Below, piece by piece: positions 10,587 to 20,819 of a stretch of 64,000 bases of DNA (positions within the stretch are counted from its first letter, which is position 1; each line of letters begins with the position of its first letter). This DNA comes from Acetobacter senegalensis (lineage in GTDB: Bacteria; Pseudomonadota; Alphaproteobacteria; Acetobacterales; Acetobacteraceae), in contig NZ_LHZU01000129.1 in assembly GCF_001580995.1 (NCBI RefSeq), positions 1 through 64,000 of the forward strand, in the 5' to 3' direction. The translations under genes were made by a program, and so were the position numbers. The notes under the pieces were generated by a model that saw only the letters and a list, made by a program, of their open reading frames with translations, ran no database searches and had not been told where the DNA came from.

Positions 10587-10927
10587 GACGGGAGGAATGA
10601 GGCCGGAACCGTGCGGCGTCAAGGCGGAAAATGGCATACCGCATGACCATCAGAGGCTGCTACCCGCTTTGTCGGCCAGCCGGACATAAACCAGCAGACG
10701 GGGGACTAAAGCCTCTCGTATCAGTTGGATGCTCCTTTTTACACTTGAATGCGGTGCCTTCTTGACCCTGTAATACCACCGTCAGACGTCGAAGCCGCTT
10801 TTTCAGGCATAAAAATCTGGAGGGTTCTAAAAACCCTCTTTTCCGCCTGTATAAAAATCGCAGCCCATTGATATCGCTATTACTGCAAAAATCAAAATAG
10901 GGGTTTTTAGACCCCTTCAGATTACTG
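10587..10927. other. Intergenic gap with repeat element, no supported gene
   Basis: This 341-bp gap between the ispDF start and the end of the first glycosyltransferase holds repeat copy 1 (10822-10915). A 94-codon open frame on the minus strand (10660-10944) covers the repeat and has no recognisable domain, so I do not call it a gene. The ispDF promoter is expected just upstream of 10586. Confidence 0.5.
10822..10915. repeat. Short interspersed element with inverted ends, copy 1 (MITE-like)
   Basis: This roughly 94-bp unit is about 80-85% identical to 13328-13420 in the same orientation. The left end GGGTTCTAAAAACCCT and the complement of the right end GGGTCTAAAAACCCCT resemble each other, so the unit has imperfect terminal inverted repeats. 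Each end is also a small hairpin by itself. It begins 12 nt past the stop codon of the glycosyltransferase at 10928, and the hairpin-plus-T pattern may also act as its terminator. No clear target-site duplication is visible. Confidence 0.65.
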
Positions 10928-11908
10928 TCAGGTGGTCTGCTCAATAAAGAAACGGGGGCGCCGCTTCACCTCGGTATAAATACAGCCGATATATTCCCCA
11001 ACAATCCCCAGCGCGAGCATCTGAAGCCCGCCAATCAGGCAGATCATGGCGTTAAGAGACGCCCACCCGATCGCAGGCTGGAAGAACAGCTTATCCACCA
11101 CGCTCCAGAGGATGCTCACAAGCCCCAAGAGAAATACACTGACACCCAGAAGCGCGATCATCCGTAAGGGAACGACTGAAAAAGATGTCACTCCCCGCAA
11201 TGCAAGGGCCACCATCCGGAACAGCGTGTATTTGGACTCTCCGCCCAACCGAGGCGTACGGGTATAATAGACGCTTGCTGTTCTGAACCCCACCAAGGGT
11301 ACAATACCACGCAGATAAAGGTTTTCTTCCGTGAACGAGAGCACGGCTTTTCTCGCTTCAGGACCCAGCAGACGATAATCTGCGTGATCTTCAATGGTTT
11401 CCACGCCCATTATCGTCATGAAGCGATAAAAAAGACGTGCCGTGGTCCGTTTAAAAAGCGTATCGGCTGAACGATCCTGCCGCACCCCATACACCACCTG
11501 GCAGCCGTCCCGATAATGTTCGACCATGGCGCTCATGGCCGCAACGGAATCCTGCAAATCCGCATCTATGCTGATACAAGGACCTTCCTGCACAGCGCTC
11601 AACCCAGCCAGAAGCGCATTCTGATGCCCAACATTCCGTGACAGCTTCATCCCGCAAAAAGAGCCCGAGCGGGCAGCCAGATTGGTAATTATAGGCCACG
11701 TCTGATCAGTGCTGCCGTCATCCACAAACAGCACCTTGCTCTGTTGTGCCACAAGACCTGCCTCAACCATTTTCTGGAGTTGTTCTGCCAGACAAGTCGC
11801 AGACTGCAGCAGAACAGGCTCCTCATTATAGCAGGGCACGATAATGGTCAGCACGTCAGGCTGATCTGCGCCTTCATGCACGAGTACGCCCTCTTCCTTT
11901 TTCGGCAT
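10928..11908 (-). CDS. GtrB-like polyprenyl-phosphate glycosyltransferase, GT2 (paralog A)
   Basis: GT2-family glycosyltransferase of the DPM1/GtrB type, expected to move a sugar from a nucleotide donor onto polyprenyl phosphate at the inner membrane. The N-terminal GT-A domain shows IIVPCYNEEPVL, FVDDGSTDQTW, LSRNVGHQNALLAGL and the metal-binding SIDADLQD. Two C-terminal membrane helices (about 245-270 and 285-310) end in GEYIGCIYTEVKRRPRFFIE, typical of the family. The 326-residue length is usual. It follows a close paralog (11992-12981) in the same direction, 83 bp away. Donor sugar and final polymer are unknown. Confidence 0.85.
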   Translation of the reverse strand: MPKKEEGVLVHEGADQPDVLTIIVPCYNEEPVLLQSATCLAEQLQKMVEAGLVAQQSKVLFVDDGSTDQTWPIITNLAARSGSFCGMKLSRNVGHQNALLAGLSAVQEGPCISIDADLQDSVAAMSAMVEHYRDGCQVVYGVRQDRSADTLFKRTTARLFYRFMTIMGVETIEDHADYRLLGPEARKAVLSFTEENLYLRGIVPLVGFRTASVYYTRTPRLGGESKYTLFRMVALALRGVTSFSVVPLRMIALLGVSVFLLGLVSILWSVVDKLFFQPAIGWASLNAMICLIGGLQMLALGIVGEYIGCIYTEVKRRPRFFIEQTT

Positions 11909-11991
11909 TTACGTAACAGGCACCATGAAACATGGAGCAATGTTGCCCTGCCTTGGCGCAACACGCCATGCCGCCTGCGCATTGGAGCAGA

Positions 11992-12981
11992 TCACTCTGG
12001 TTTAACACCAGCCTGCGGCACCCCTGCCACATGGTAGGACTCAACAAAATAGAGAGGACGATTTTTTGTCTCGTTGAAAATACGACCAATATATTCGCCT
12101 ATTAGCCCGAGCGTCATGAGCTGAACACCGCCCAGAAACAGGATAACACTCATCAGGCTGGGATAGCCGGGCACATGGGAGCCGAACAAAAGTGTGTTCA
12201 ACACAATCCATCCGCCATACAACACGGCCAGCAGGGAAATCACAAACCCCAGATACGTCCCTAACTGCAAGGGCAGTACGGAGAACGAGGTAATTCCTTC
12301 CAGCGCAAAATTCCACAAGGACCAGTAATTGAAGCTGGTAACCCCTGCCGCCCGTGGCGCCCGATCATAAAACACGGCCTTGGAGGGATAGCCTATCCAG
12401 GCAAACAACCCTTTCATGAAGCGATGGCGTTCACGCATCTGCAACAGACTATCCAGCGCTCGGCGGCTAAGAAGCCGAAAATCGCCGGTGTCTGGCGGAA
12501 TGACAACACGGTTCCCAAGTTTAGCCATCACCCGGTAAAACATCCACGCCGTAAAACGCTTTGGGATGCTCTCACCCTCCCGCGCCCGTCTGCGGGCATA
12601 TACCATATCCACATCGTCCGACCATTCGGCCACCAACGTTTCAATAACTTCAGGCGGGTCCTGCAGATCGGCATCGATCACAATCACGCCCTGAGTTCCA
12701 CGGGCATGGTCCAGCCCGGCTGTCAGCGCTATTTCCTTTCCGAAGTTGCGAGAAAGATTGACACTGGAGACCCGATTATCCTGCTGTTCCAGATCACGCA
12801 TGACCACAAGTGTCTGATCTTTGGAACCATCGTTGACGTAAACCACCTCCCACGGCCGCCCGACACGGCCCATCACGGCGCAGAGATGCTGGTGAAACTC
12901 TGGCAAAACAACCTGCTCATTATAGCAAGGCACAACCACACTAAGAGAAGGGATATCTGAAACAGGTAATCGAGTGGGCAT
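11992..12981 (-). CDS. GtrB-like polyprenyl-phosphate glycosyltransferase, GT2 (paralog B)
   Basis: Second GtrB/DPM1-type transferase, 329 residues, aligned end to end with its neighbour. Motifs: SVVVPCYNEQVVL, YVNDGSKDQTL, LSRNFGKEIALTAGLDHA, VIDADLQDPPE, two C-terminal membrane helices, then GEYIGRIFNETKNRPLYFVE. Lipid-linked sugars made by such enzymes are usually flipped and used by a multi-span GT-C protein; the membrane protein at 13769-15376 is a candidate partner. The pair probably arose by duplication and then diverged widely, so they may use different donors or acceptors. Confidence 0.85.
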   Translation of the reverse strand: MPTRLPVSDIPSLSVVVPCYNEQVVLPEFHQHLCAVMGRVGRPWEVVYVNDGSKDQTLVVMRDLEQQDNRVSSVNLSRNFGKEIALTAGLDHARGTQGVIVIDADLQDPPEVIETLVAEWSDDVDMVYARRRAREGESIPKRFTAWMFYRVMAKLGNRVVIPPDTGDFRLLSRRALDSLLQMRERHRFMKGLFAWIGYPSKAVFYDRAPRAAGVTSFNYWSLWNFALEGITSFSVLPLQLGTYLGFVISLLAVLYGGWIVLNTLLFGSHVPGYPSLMSVILFLGGVQLMTLGLIGEYIGRIFNETKNRPLYFVESYHVAGVPQAGVKPE

Positions 12982-13768
12982 GTTTGAAAAACCGTATCGT
13001 TTAGCGCGCTACAACTTAAAAAGTATTTTCCAGAACGGAAAATCGTCATATGGCCTAGCTTACATCTTAATGAGCTTAGCAGACTAACTGAACAGCGTAG
13101 CAAGCATACGTGATAGGATGCAGCGTTTAAACGCCGATGCTGACTTTAATATTTTATCCTTCCCGTAACCATGCCTTATTTTTCTTCAAATCCACGCATG
13201 AACGATGATTTTTTCTGCTTTCTTTTTGTGCAGATAGGTACATCAAATAAGAAGCATCTTTTCAGCAACCCCAATCTCAGATCAGAGGATCTTCCTCGAC
13301 ATGGATTTATTTCATGCACAAGCAGGCGGGTTCTAAAAACCCTCTTTCCGCCTGCACAAGAATCGTAACACGTTGATATTGCTACTACTGCAAGAATCAA
13401 AATAGGGGTTTTAGACCCCTCAAGCTGTATGATGCCCTATGACGCCTCATAAGGTGACCTCGCGTGAATATGCCCGTCATGTAAAGCTAAAATATTGAGG
13501 CCTTTTTTCCAGTTATCTTCTGGATCAACAAAAAACCATCCCGAATGAGAAATCGTCTTTCTTCGTCCCCTCCAGACTGGATCGCCCATCCATTACGAGG
13601 CCCCACGCATGGAGCCCCGCACGGACACTTAACAGGAAAGCATCAATAACAGCATCAGTTCTACAGAGCGAAACTGCCCCGCATTCTGATACCTCCCCTG
13701 CTTAAAAAGCCGAATTTTCCTTCTGGTTTTTACCGAACGAAATCATCTGCTGTGTGTGAAACCGCCTC
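12982..13768. other. Long AT-rich gap with repeat copy 2 and a possible coding remnant
   Basis: No complete gene is supported in these 787 bp. The repeat copy 2 occupies 13328-13420. On the minus strand, 13437-13589 is an open frame of 50 codons from an ATG that reads like a real protein tail (SHSGWFFVDPEDNWKKGLN, then ALHDGHIHARSPYEAS), with a stop codon directly upstream. A second minus-strand frame over about 13530-13700 also looks coding-like. This suggests an eroded gene, but I do not recognise the family. Confidence 0.35.
13328..13420. repeat. Short interspersed element with inverted ends, copy 2 (MITE-like)
   Basis: Second copy of the element at 10822-10915, same orientation, with scattered substitutions and two single-base gaps. 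The ends GGGTTCTAAAAACCCT and AGGGGTTTTAGACCCCT are conserved while much of the change lies between them. Together the copies flank the two GtrB-like genes as a direct repeat about 2.5 kb apart. Confidence 0.65.
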
Positions 13769-15376
13769 TCAGGCATTGCCAGGGTTAACCGACAGAGAGC
13801 AGTACGTAATATCGCTTTTATAGCTCGACAATCTTACCGGAAATTTTTTACAGGATGAAAAGTCTATCTGCATATTATAATGCTCCTTGAACTTAGTGAT
13901 GGCCCAATTTTTGGCCACCTGATCATTTGGATCATTGAATAATACATACTGCTTGGGCGTCCTGTTTTTAGGCAGATAGGTATAATAAATATCCCAATAT
14001 TTTTTAGTCCCGAAATCAAACAATCCTCTATTGATCTGAATAACATGTCCTTGAGGGTTGATGACCGGAACGACCCATGCAGAGAAAAAATTGGCATTAA
14101 ACAAAACATCTGCCTCTTTTACCTCTTGCGGTATATTGCCCTCAAAATAAGGGTGACTGTAACTCCCCCGCCCCCAATCGGGCACGCCTTTGACAAAGCT
14201 GACCGCCACCAAAACCGCAGCCGCCCAACATGCCTTTTTTCCGGGTTCATACACAGGTGTCCGCTGCATATTTAAAATTTCATATATCAAAACATAGAAA
14301 ATAATCGGGCAGATAAGGTCTGTAGGGATAAAATAACGGTAAACACCAAAAACATATTGCCAGACATAGAAAGAGAGAAAGAAAAATAGGAATAAAATAT
14401 TATCCCGACTCCCCAGCAGACTCTTGAAGCCGAATTTCGCAATTTTTATCGCAAAATATAATGCAAAGAGAACAAAACAGAATAAAGCCGTATAGCACAC
14501 AACCGCTTTATCATTTGATGCGGTAACAACCCGATCAATATGATCTGCAAAGTAAAAAGGATATATGATTTTTTCCAACCCATGGAATTGAAAAAACATC
14601 ATGTCCCGCGTTGCATTCTTATCCAGGGACGCATAGGGAGAGCGAAAAATATTATTAAAGAAAGGGAACAGAGGGTTTCCGAAAAGGGTATACAGTTTGT
14701 AATACCAAACCCCGGAAGACGCCATCAACGCCAGGAAAGAGGAACTTAAAAAAGAAAAGGCACCGACAATTCGGCGGCCATAAAACAAAGAAATAAGAAC
14801 AAGAAAAACAGGTATATAGAGCGCCGACGTCAGTTTAAGGCCTGTTGCAGCACCAATGAGCAAACCTGAAAAAATCAGTGCTTTATTTTCTTTTTCTGCA
14901 ATAGCTTTAAGAACACAGCAAAACGACATTAAAATTGGAACAGCAATAAGATTATCATGCATGGAAGAGCCCAGTTCTCCGATGAAGAACGTGCTTCCAA
15001 AACAGCATATAGCTGTCAAAACAAATTGATGTATTTTATCTTTTATAAAGAAACGAGCGATATACATTATTGGAAAGGCCACAAGGCCCTGTAAAAATCC
15101 AAATAAAAATGCAACCACAAAAGGATTTAGATGCAATATTGCAAAATAGAAAAGAGAATCCAGATACGGGTTTAAATAGCTATGCGCGCCAGCAGGACCA
15201 AGATCATACCCTAACCTGCCGTTAAACCAAGCATACGCATTGTATAAATGGTAGTTCCACACATCTCCGTTTGTATCCTGACGCCGAAGAAGAGAGACAC
15301 CACCTTCAACCAATGCCAGAAAAAATGGAAACACCATGTATTTCCATTTCTCTTGATACTCAGAATGTTTTTCCAT
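13769..15376 (-). CDS. Multi-span membrane protein, possible GT-C glycosyltransferase
   Basis: This 535-residue protein has roughly ten or more hydrophobic segments and a C-terminal soluble part of about 100 residues. An early extracytoplasmic-type loop contains GDVWNYHLYNAYAWFNGRLG, with acidic residues where GT-C transferases place their catalytic acid. The overall form resembles polyprenyl-phosphate-sugar-dependent GT-C enzymes, but I cannot assign a family. The gene is clearly more AT-rich than its neighbours, with many Phe, Ile and Lys codons, which suggests horizontal acquisition of this polysaccharide block. It starts 59 bp after the GT2 gene at 15436-16425 and is probably co-transcribed with it. 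Confidence 0.75.
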   Translation of the reverse strand: MEKHSEYQEKWKYMVFPFFLALVEGGVSLLRRQDTNGDVWNYHLYNAYAWFNGRLGYDLGPAGAHSYLNPYLDSLFYFAILHLNPFVVAFLFGFLQGLVAFPIMYIARFFIKDKIHQFVLTAICCFGSTFFIGELGSSMHDNLIAVPILMSFCCVLKAIAEKENKALIFSGLLIGAATGLKLTSALYIPVFLVLISLFYGRRIVGAFSFLSSSFLALMASSGVWYYKLYTLFGNPLFPFFNNIFRSPYASLDKNATRDMMFFQFHGLEKIIYPFYFADHIDRVVTASNDKAVVCYTALFCFVLFALYFAIKIAKFGFKSLLGSRDNILFLFFFLSFYVWQYVFGVYRYFIPTDLICPIIFYVLIYEILNMQRTPVYEPGKKACWAAAVLVAVSFVKGVPDWGRGSYSHPYFEGNIPQEVKEADVLFNANFFSAWVVPVINPQGHVIQINRGLFDFGTKKYWDIYYTYLPKNRTPKQYVLFNDPNDQVAKNWAITKFKEHYNMQIDFSSCKKFPVRLSSYKSDITYCSLSVNPGNA

Positions 15377-15435
15377 GATGCATTCCCGACATAAGTTTTC
15401 TATTTTTTATATTTGTGAAAAATGCAGCGAAAAAA

Positions 15436-16425
15436 TCATTCTCTTGCTTTTTCTTCTGCTATCGGAGGCGCTGGATAAGAAAGATAGCTCAGGCGACGGT
15501 TTTCCAATCGGTCAAGGGCAACACTATCCAGAATTTGACCGCAACAAAACGCCAGCGCTGCCAGGATTTCCATCCCTGTCGCTAATAAGGCTGTCGGCAG
15601 ACGAGGAACATAACCGCTGCTCATGAATTCCAGAACAACCGGCAGCCCGAGCAGTATACCAGCGAAACAGAATATGAAGCTGATAACGCTGAAAAACAGA
15701 AAAGGCCGCTCGCGCCTGAGAAGATTAATAATGGTGCCCAGAATACGCACACCATCACGATAGGTATTCAACTTGGAAACCGAGCCTTCCGGCCGTTCCA
15801 CATAAACCGTTTCAACCTCCCCTACCGGCATACATAGCTTGAGAGCGTGAACCGTAAATTCTGTTTCTGTTTCAAACCCAGCCGATAGTGCGGGAAATGA
15901 TTTAACAAAACGTTTGGAAAAAATACGATAGCCGGACAACATATCTTTATTACCTTGCCCAAAGAGAGCACGGACAAGGTTTGTTAAGACTTTGTTCCCC
16001 AGAACATGGCCAAATCGATAGGCAGCCTGCCGCTCCGTAATGCGAAGGCCTGTCACCATATCAAGACAGTTTTCCTTGGCCAAAGCCAACATACGTGGTG
16101 CGGCTGCAGCCTCGTAAGTGGCGTCACCGTCTACCAGAACGTAAAAATCAGCATCGATATCAGCAAACATGCGCCGGATAACGTGCCCTTTCCCTTGCCT
16201 GACTTCCGTCCGCACAACAGCCCCTGCTTCTTTTGCAAGGGTCATCGTTTGATCTTGGGAATTGTTATCATACACATAAATGGTTGCGTTCGGTAAGGCG
16301 TCCTTAAATTCCCGAACAACCTGAGCGATTGTCACTTCCTCATTATAGCAGGGCAACAAAACAGCCACATTTGGAGACACCTCCGTTGAGGACGGCAAGA
16401 CAGAAAATCTCGACAGATCAGGCAT
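15436..16425 (-). CDS. GT2 glycosyltransferase with C-terminal membrane anchor
   Basis: GT2-family transferase of 329 residues. The GT-A fold shows VAVLLPCYNEEVTI, YVYDNNSQDQT, the basic REVRQGKGH-like turn (VRTEVRQGKGHVIRRMFADID) split around the donor site, and LVDGDATYE, then DMLSGYRIFSKRF. Two C-terminal hydrophobic helices follow (about 245-270 and 280-300). It differs from the two GtrB-like proteins and resembles family members that extend or prime surface polysaccharides. It lies 200 bp downstream of glf on the same strand and just upstream of the multi-span protein. Acceptor and donor are unknown. Confidence 0.84.
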   Translation of the reverse strand: MPDLSRFSVLPSSTEVSPNVAVLLPCYNEEVTIAQVVREFKDALPNATIYVYDNNSQDQTMTLAKEAGAVVRTEVRQGKGHVIRRMFADIDADFYVLVDGDATYEAAAAPRMLALAKENCLDMVTGLRITERQAAYRFGHVLGNKVLTNLVRALFGQGNKDMLSGYRIFSKRFVKSFPALSAGFETETEFTVHALKLCMPVGEVETVYVERPEGSVSKLNTYRDGVRILGTIINLLRRERPFLFFSVISFIFCFAGILLGLPVVLEFMSSGYVPRLPTALLATGMEILAALAFCCGQILDSVALDRLENRRLSYLSYPAPPIAEEKARE

Positions 16426-16562
16426 TTATATATCTACCAAATGAACGATTGTAGGGGATAAGGAAGCAGCAACAGACAATATTTTATGCGTGATGGCAAA
16501 GTGTGTGTAGGTGAGTGTCTTAACTTCATCAAACGTCATCAAGACACTTACTATACAGACAC

Positions 16563-16612
16563 TTGATTGAGAAAAAATGAATACGGCTTGCATCCATTTT
16601 TGTCTCAATCAA
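16563..16612. repeat. Long imperfect inverted repeat between glf and GT2
   Basis: The arms TTGATTGAGA (from 16563) and TCTCAATCAA (to 16612) extend inward over a further 10-11 bases with a single bulge and one mismatch around a loop of about 9 nt. A second inverted pair (GTGTCTT/AAGACAC) lies just downstream on the minus strand at about 16518-16555. The structure sits 14 nt past the glf stop codon, so a termination or mRNA-stability role for glf is possible. A mobile-element remnant is an alternative. Confidence 0.6.
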
Positions 16613-16625
16613 TGAGTGCTTTCAG

Positions 16626-18108
<1,483 letters not shown>

Positions 18109-19572
18109 TCAGGCTTTTTCGTGCTGCGTACGCACGAACGTATCCAGCAACCGAACACCAAAGCCAGTTGCGCCTTTGGGCTGCCCGTTACGGGGCTTGC
18201 TGGACCAAGCCGTGCCCGCAATATCCAGATGCGCCCATGGTGTTTCTCCCACAAAACGCTTGAGGAACTGCGCAGCCGTAATGGACCCGCCGGGACGACC
18301 ACCGATATTCTTCATATCCGCAATGTCGGACTTCAGCAGGGCGTCATATTCCTTGCCCATGGGCATACGCCACAGCTTGTCACCCGTAATCTCACCAGCC
18401 TGAGCCAGGCCACCGGCAAGGTTATCATTATTGGAGAACAGTCCGGCATATTCATGCCCGAGGCTGATGATGATAGCCCCCGTCAGAGTAGCCAGATCGA
18501 CCATCAGTTTGGGCGCAAACCGTTCCCGTGCGTACCACAGGATATCCGCCAGAACCAACCGACCTTCCGCATCCGTGTTCAGAACCTCGATGGTTTGACC
18601 AGAGGCGCTCCGCACCACGTCCCCCGGCCGCTGAGCGTTGCCGGAAACCATGTTTTCCACCAGCCCGATGACGCCCACAGCGTTGACCTTGGCTTTGCGG
18701 CCCGCCAGTGCCGCCATCAGACCTGTAACGGTGGCAGCGCCTGCCATATCCCACTTCATTTCCTCCATACCCGCTGCGGGTTTGATGGAAATACCGCCGG
18801 AATCAAACGTCACCCCTTTGCCAATAAAGGCGAGAGGAGCATCGTCTTTCTCGCCACCGTTCCAGCGCATGATAACGGTGCGGGGTTCGGCATCACTGCC
18901 CTGCGCCACACCCAGCAGCGCGCCAAAGCCCAGCTTTTCCATTGCGGGCTGATCCAGCACTTCCACATCCAGACCAAGGCTACGCAGGGTGCTGACACGC
19001 TCAGCAAATTCAACCGGATTCAGCACATTCGCTGGCTCTGTCACCAGATCCCGCGTCAGAATGACGCCGCGCGCAACAGCGGACAATGCGGGCCATGCTG
19101 CTTCTGCCTGTGCGGCATCAGCCGCCAGCACAGTAAGAGATGCCAGACGATGTGTTTTATCGTCTTCCGGTGCGCCATGGTACAGAGAGAAATGATAAGC
19201 ACCCAGCACGGCACCAAGGGCGACGTGAGCCGCATGGGGCAAGCTGCCAACAGCCAAAGCTGCCTTTTCCCCGCGCCCAAGAGCAGTGGCCGCAATACCG
19301 CCAGCCTTTTCCGCATCCTTGGGTTCAAAAGCCTCAGCGCGGCCCACACCAATCAGAACAACACGATCAAACCCGGCTCCGGGCGCCAGCACAACGGTGG
19401 AGGAACCTTCCTTACCGGTAAACTCATCCGCCTTGACGGCGCGGCTCAGAGTGCCGCCGGTTGCATCATCCAGGCTCTTAAACAGTGCAGGAGCTTCCGC
19501 GCCTTCAGGCACCAACAAAGCCAGCGCGCCACCCTGCGGCAATGTTTCGGCAGAAAATGAAATCTCAAGCAT
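18109..19572 (-). CDS. pepA: Leucyl aminopeptidase (M17)
   Basis: Cytosolic zinc/manganese aminopeptidase that removes N-terminal residues from peptides. The C-terminal catalytic domain carries the metal and catalytic motifs GKGVTFDSGGISIKP, MKWDMAGAA and the M17 signature NTDAEGRLVLAD. The N-terminal macro-like domain is more divergent. The frame is open far upstream (to 20382), overlapping cysQ, but that part has no family similarity. The ATG at 19572 (MLEISFSAETL) has an AGGAG ten bases upstream and gives 487 residues, the family length. Divergent from cysQ. Confidence 0.95.
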   Translation of the reverse strand: MLEISFSAETLPQGGALALLVPEGAEAPALFKSLDDATGGTLSRAVKADEFTGKEGSSTVVLAPGAGFDRVVLIGVGRAEAFEPKDAEKAGGIAATALGRGEKAALAVGSLPHAAHVALGAVLGAYHFSLYHGAPEDDKTHRLASLTVLAADAAQAEAAWPALSAVARGVILTRDLVTEPANVLNPVEFAERVSTLRSLGLDVEVLDQPAMEKLGFGALLGVAQGSDAEPRTVIMRWNGGEKDDAPLAFIGKGVTFDSGGISIKPAAGMEEMKWDMAGAATVTGLMAALAGRKAKVNAVGVIGLVENMVSGNAQRPGDVVRSASGQTIEVLNTDAEGRLVLADILWYARERFAPKLMVDLATLTGAIIISLGHEYAGLFSNNDNLAGGLAQAGEITGDKLWRMPMGKEYDALLKSDIADMKNIGGRPGGSITAAQFLKRFVGETPWAHLDIAGTAWSSKPRNGQPKGATGFGVRLLDTFVRTQHEKA

Positions 19573-19932
19573 AAAATCCGGACTCCTCATGCTTTCTTTT
19601 AAAGCGGTCACGTATTGTTCAGCCTTTACCGCTCGCTCTCGGACAACCCTTTCGGCAGGAAGCAGAACCGGGCACTCACACTGAGACACGAACAGGTCTG
19701 ACATGGCCATTCTGGGCAAACTGGGTACGTCTCCCCTGCGGCGTTGGCAATAGCCAGCGCGCCATCCCCCCCGAAAAAACCGCACACCCCGCGTTATCAA
19801 GGCACACAGCAGCGAATACCCCTCACCCTGCCTTACTCTGCAACTGGTGCATAAAAACCATCTCCGTTTTTTGCGCAGAATCAGAGTGCGTGGGGCATGA
19901 CGGCCTCGTTCACTTGTCGTATGGTGCGGGCC
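19573..19932. other. Divergent promoter region between pepA and cysQ
   Basis: This 360-bp gap separates two divergently transcribed genes and must hold both promoters. Open frames extend through it on both strands, but none shows recognisable protein motifs. I could not place promoter boxes. Confidence 0.45.
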
Positions 19933-20703
19933 ATGACCAGCCACACAGATGCAGACCTTCTGGCTCTGGCCGCCCGCCTGGCGGAAGAAGCCGCGGAAAT
20001 TATCCGCACCATCCGCGCCCGCGGGTTTGAGACACTGACCAAAACAGATGCCTCGCCCGTGACCGAAGCCGACCACGCAGCGGAAGCCCATATCCTCAAA
20101 GGATTGCGCTCTGCCGTGCCGGATATTCCCGTCATTGCGGAAGAAGAAGTGGCTTCCGGCCTGCGGGGAGTGGTTTCTCCCTCCTACTGGCTGGTGGACC
20201 CGCTGGATGGCACACGCGAATTTGCAGCTGGACGGGATGATTTTACCGTCAATATCGGGCTGGTGCGTGATGGCCGTGCCGTGCTGGGGGCTATGGCTCT
20301 CCCAGCATACCACCAGCTTTACACAGGTGGCATCAACGCGCCGGCAGAGCGCAGGGACCGCACGGGCGTTCACCGCATTCACACCCGCACACCGCCAGCA
20401 GAAGGGCTGAGTGTTCTGGCATCACGCCACTATGCTGATGATCCGCGTCTGGCGGCTTATCTGGGCGAACGGCGCATTGCCTCTATCGGGAATATCGGTT
20501 CTGCCGTGAAGTTTGCGCGCGTGGCGGAAGGCGCGGTGGATTTCTACCCACGCCTTGGCCCGACCATGGAATGGGATACCGCCGCCCCGCAGGCTATTGT
20601 GGAAGCGGCTGGCGGCCATATTACCCAACTGGACGGCACCCCGCTGCTTTACGGCAAACCGGACTGGAAAAATCCACCGTTTCTGTGTACCGGAACTCTG
20701 TAA
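19933..20703 (+). CDS. cysQ: Inositol-phosphatase family nucleotidase, CysQ-like
   Basis: Member of the Mg-dependent, Li-sensitive phosphatase superfamily, most like CysQ, which hydrolyses 3'-phosphoadenosine 5'-phosphate formed during sulfate assimilation. Metal-binding motifs: the EEEV acidic site (VIAEEEVAS), the DPLDGTREF motif and the C-terminal MEWDTAAPQAIVEAAGG. DPLDGTREF rather than the inositol-phosphatase DPIDGT..F favours CysQ. I choose the ATG at 19933 (MTSHTDADLL, 256 residues); an ATG at 19921 is an alternative. A short convergent GC-rich hairpin lies between this gene and tsaC. An inositol or histidinol phosphatase is less likely. Confidence 0.82.
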   Translation: MTSHTDADLLALAARLAEEAAEIIRTIRARGFETLTKTDASPVTEADHAAEAHILKGLRSAVPDIPVIAEEEVASGLRGVVSPSYWLVDPLDGTREFAAGRDDFTVNIGLVRDGRAVLGAMALPAYHQLYTGGINAPAERRDRTGVHRIHTRTPPAEGLSVLASRHYADDPRLAAYLGERRIASIGNIGSAVKFARVAEGAVDFYPRLGPTMEWDTAAPQAIVEAAGGHITQLDGTPLLYGKPDWKNPPFLCTGTL

Positions 20704-20819
20704 TTACATCCTTTCTGCGCGCTCTGGTGCTAGTGCCACCAAGCCAGATAAAGCCAGAACCTGTATAAAATTTGAGCTCCCCTAGCGTTAGGGGGCTTAA
20801 GCGCGTTAGACGGAACTGC

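Noticed and set aside
10660-10944. A 94-codon minus-strand gene downstream of the first glycosyltransferase
   Set aside because: It spans repeat copy 1, whose second copy does not keep the same coding frame, so it is not a conserved gene.
19573-20382. A long minus-strand open frame continuing upstream of pepA to 20382, which would give a 757-residue protein
   Set aside because: The extra 270 codons overlap the oppositely oriented cysQ gene and have no PepA-like or other recognisable sequence. An AGGAG-preceded ATG at 19572 gives the family length.
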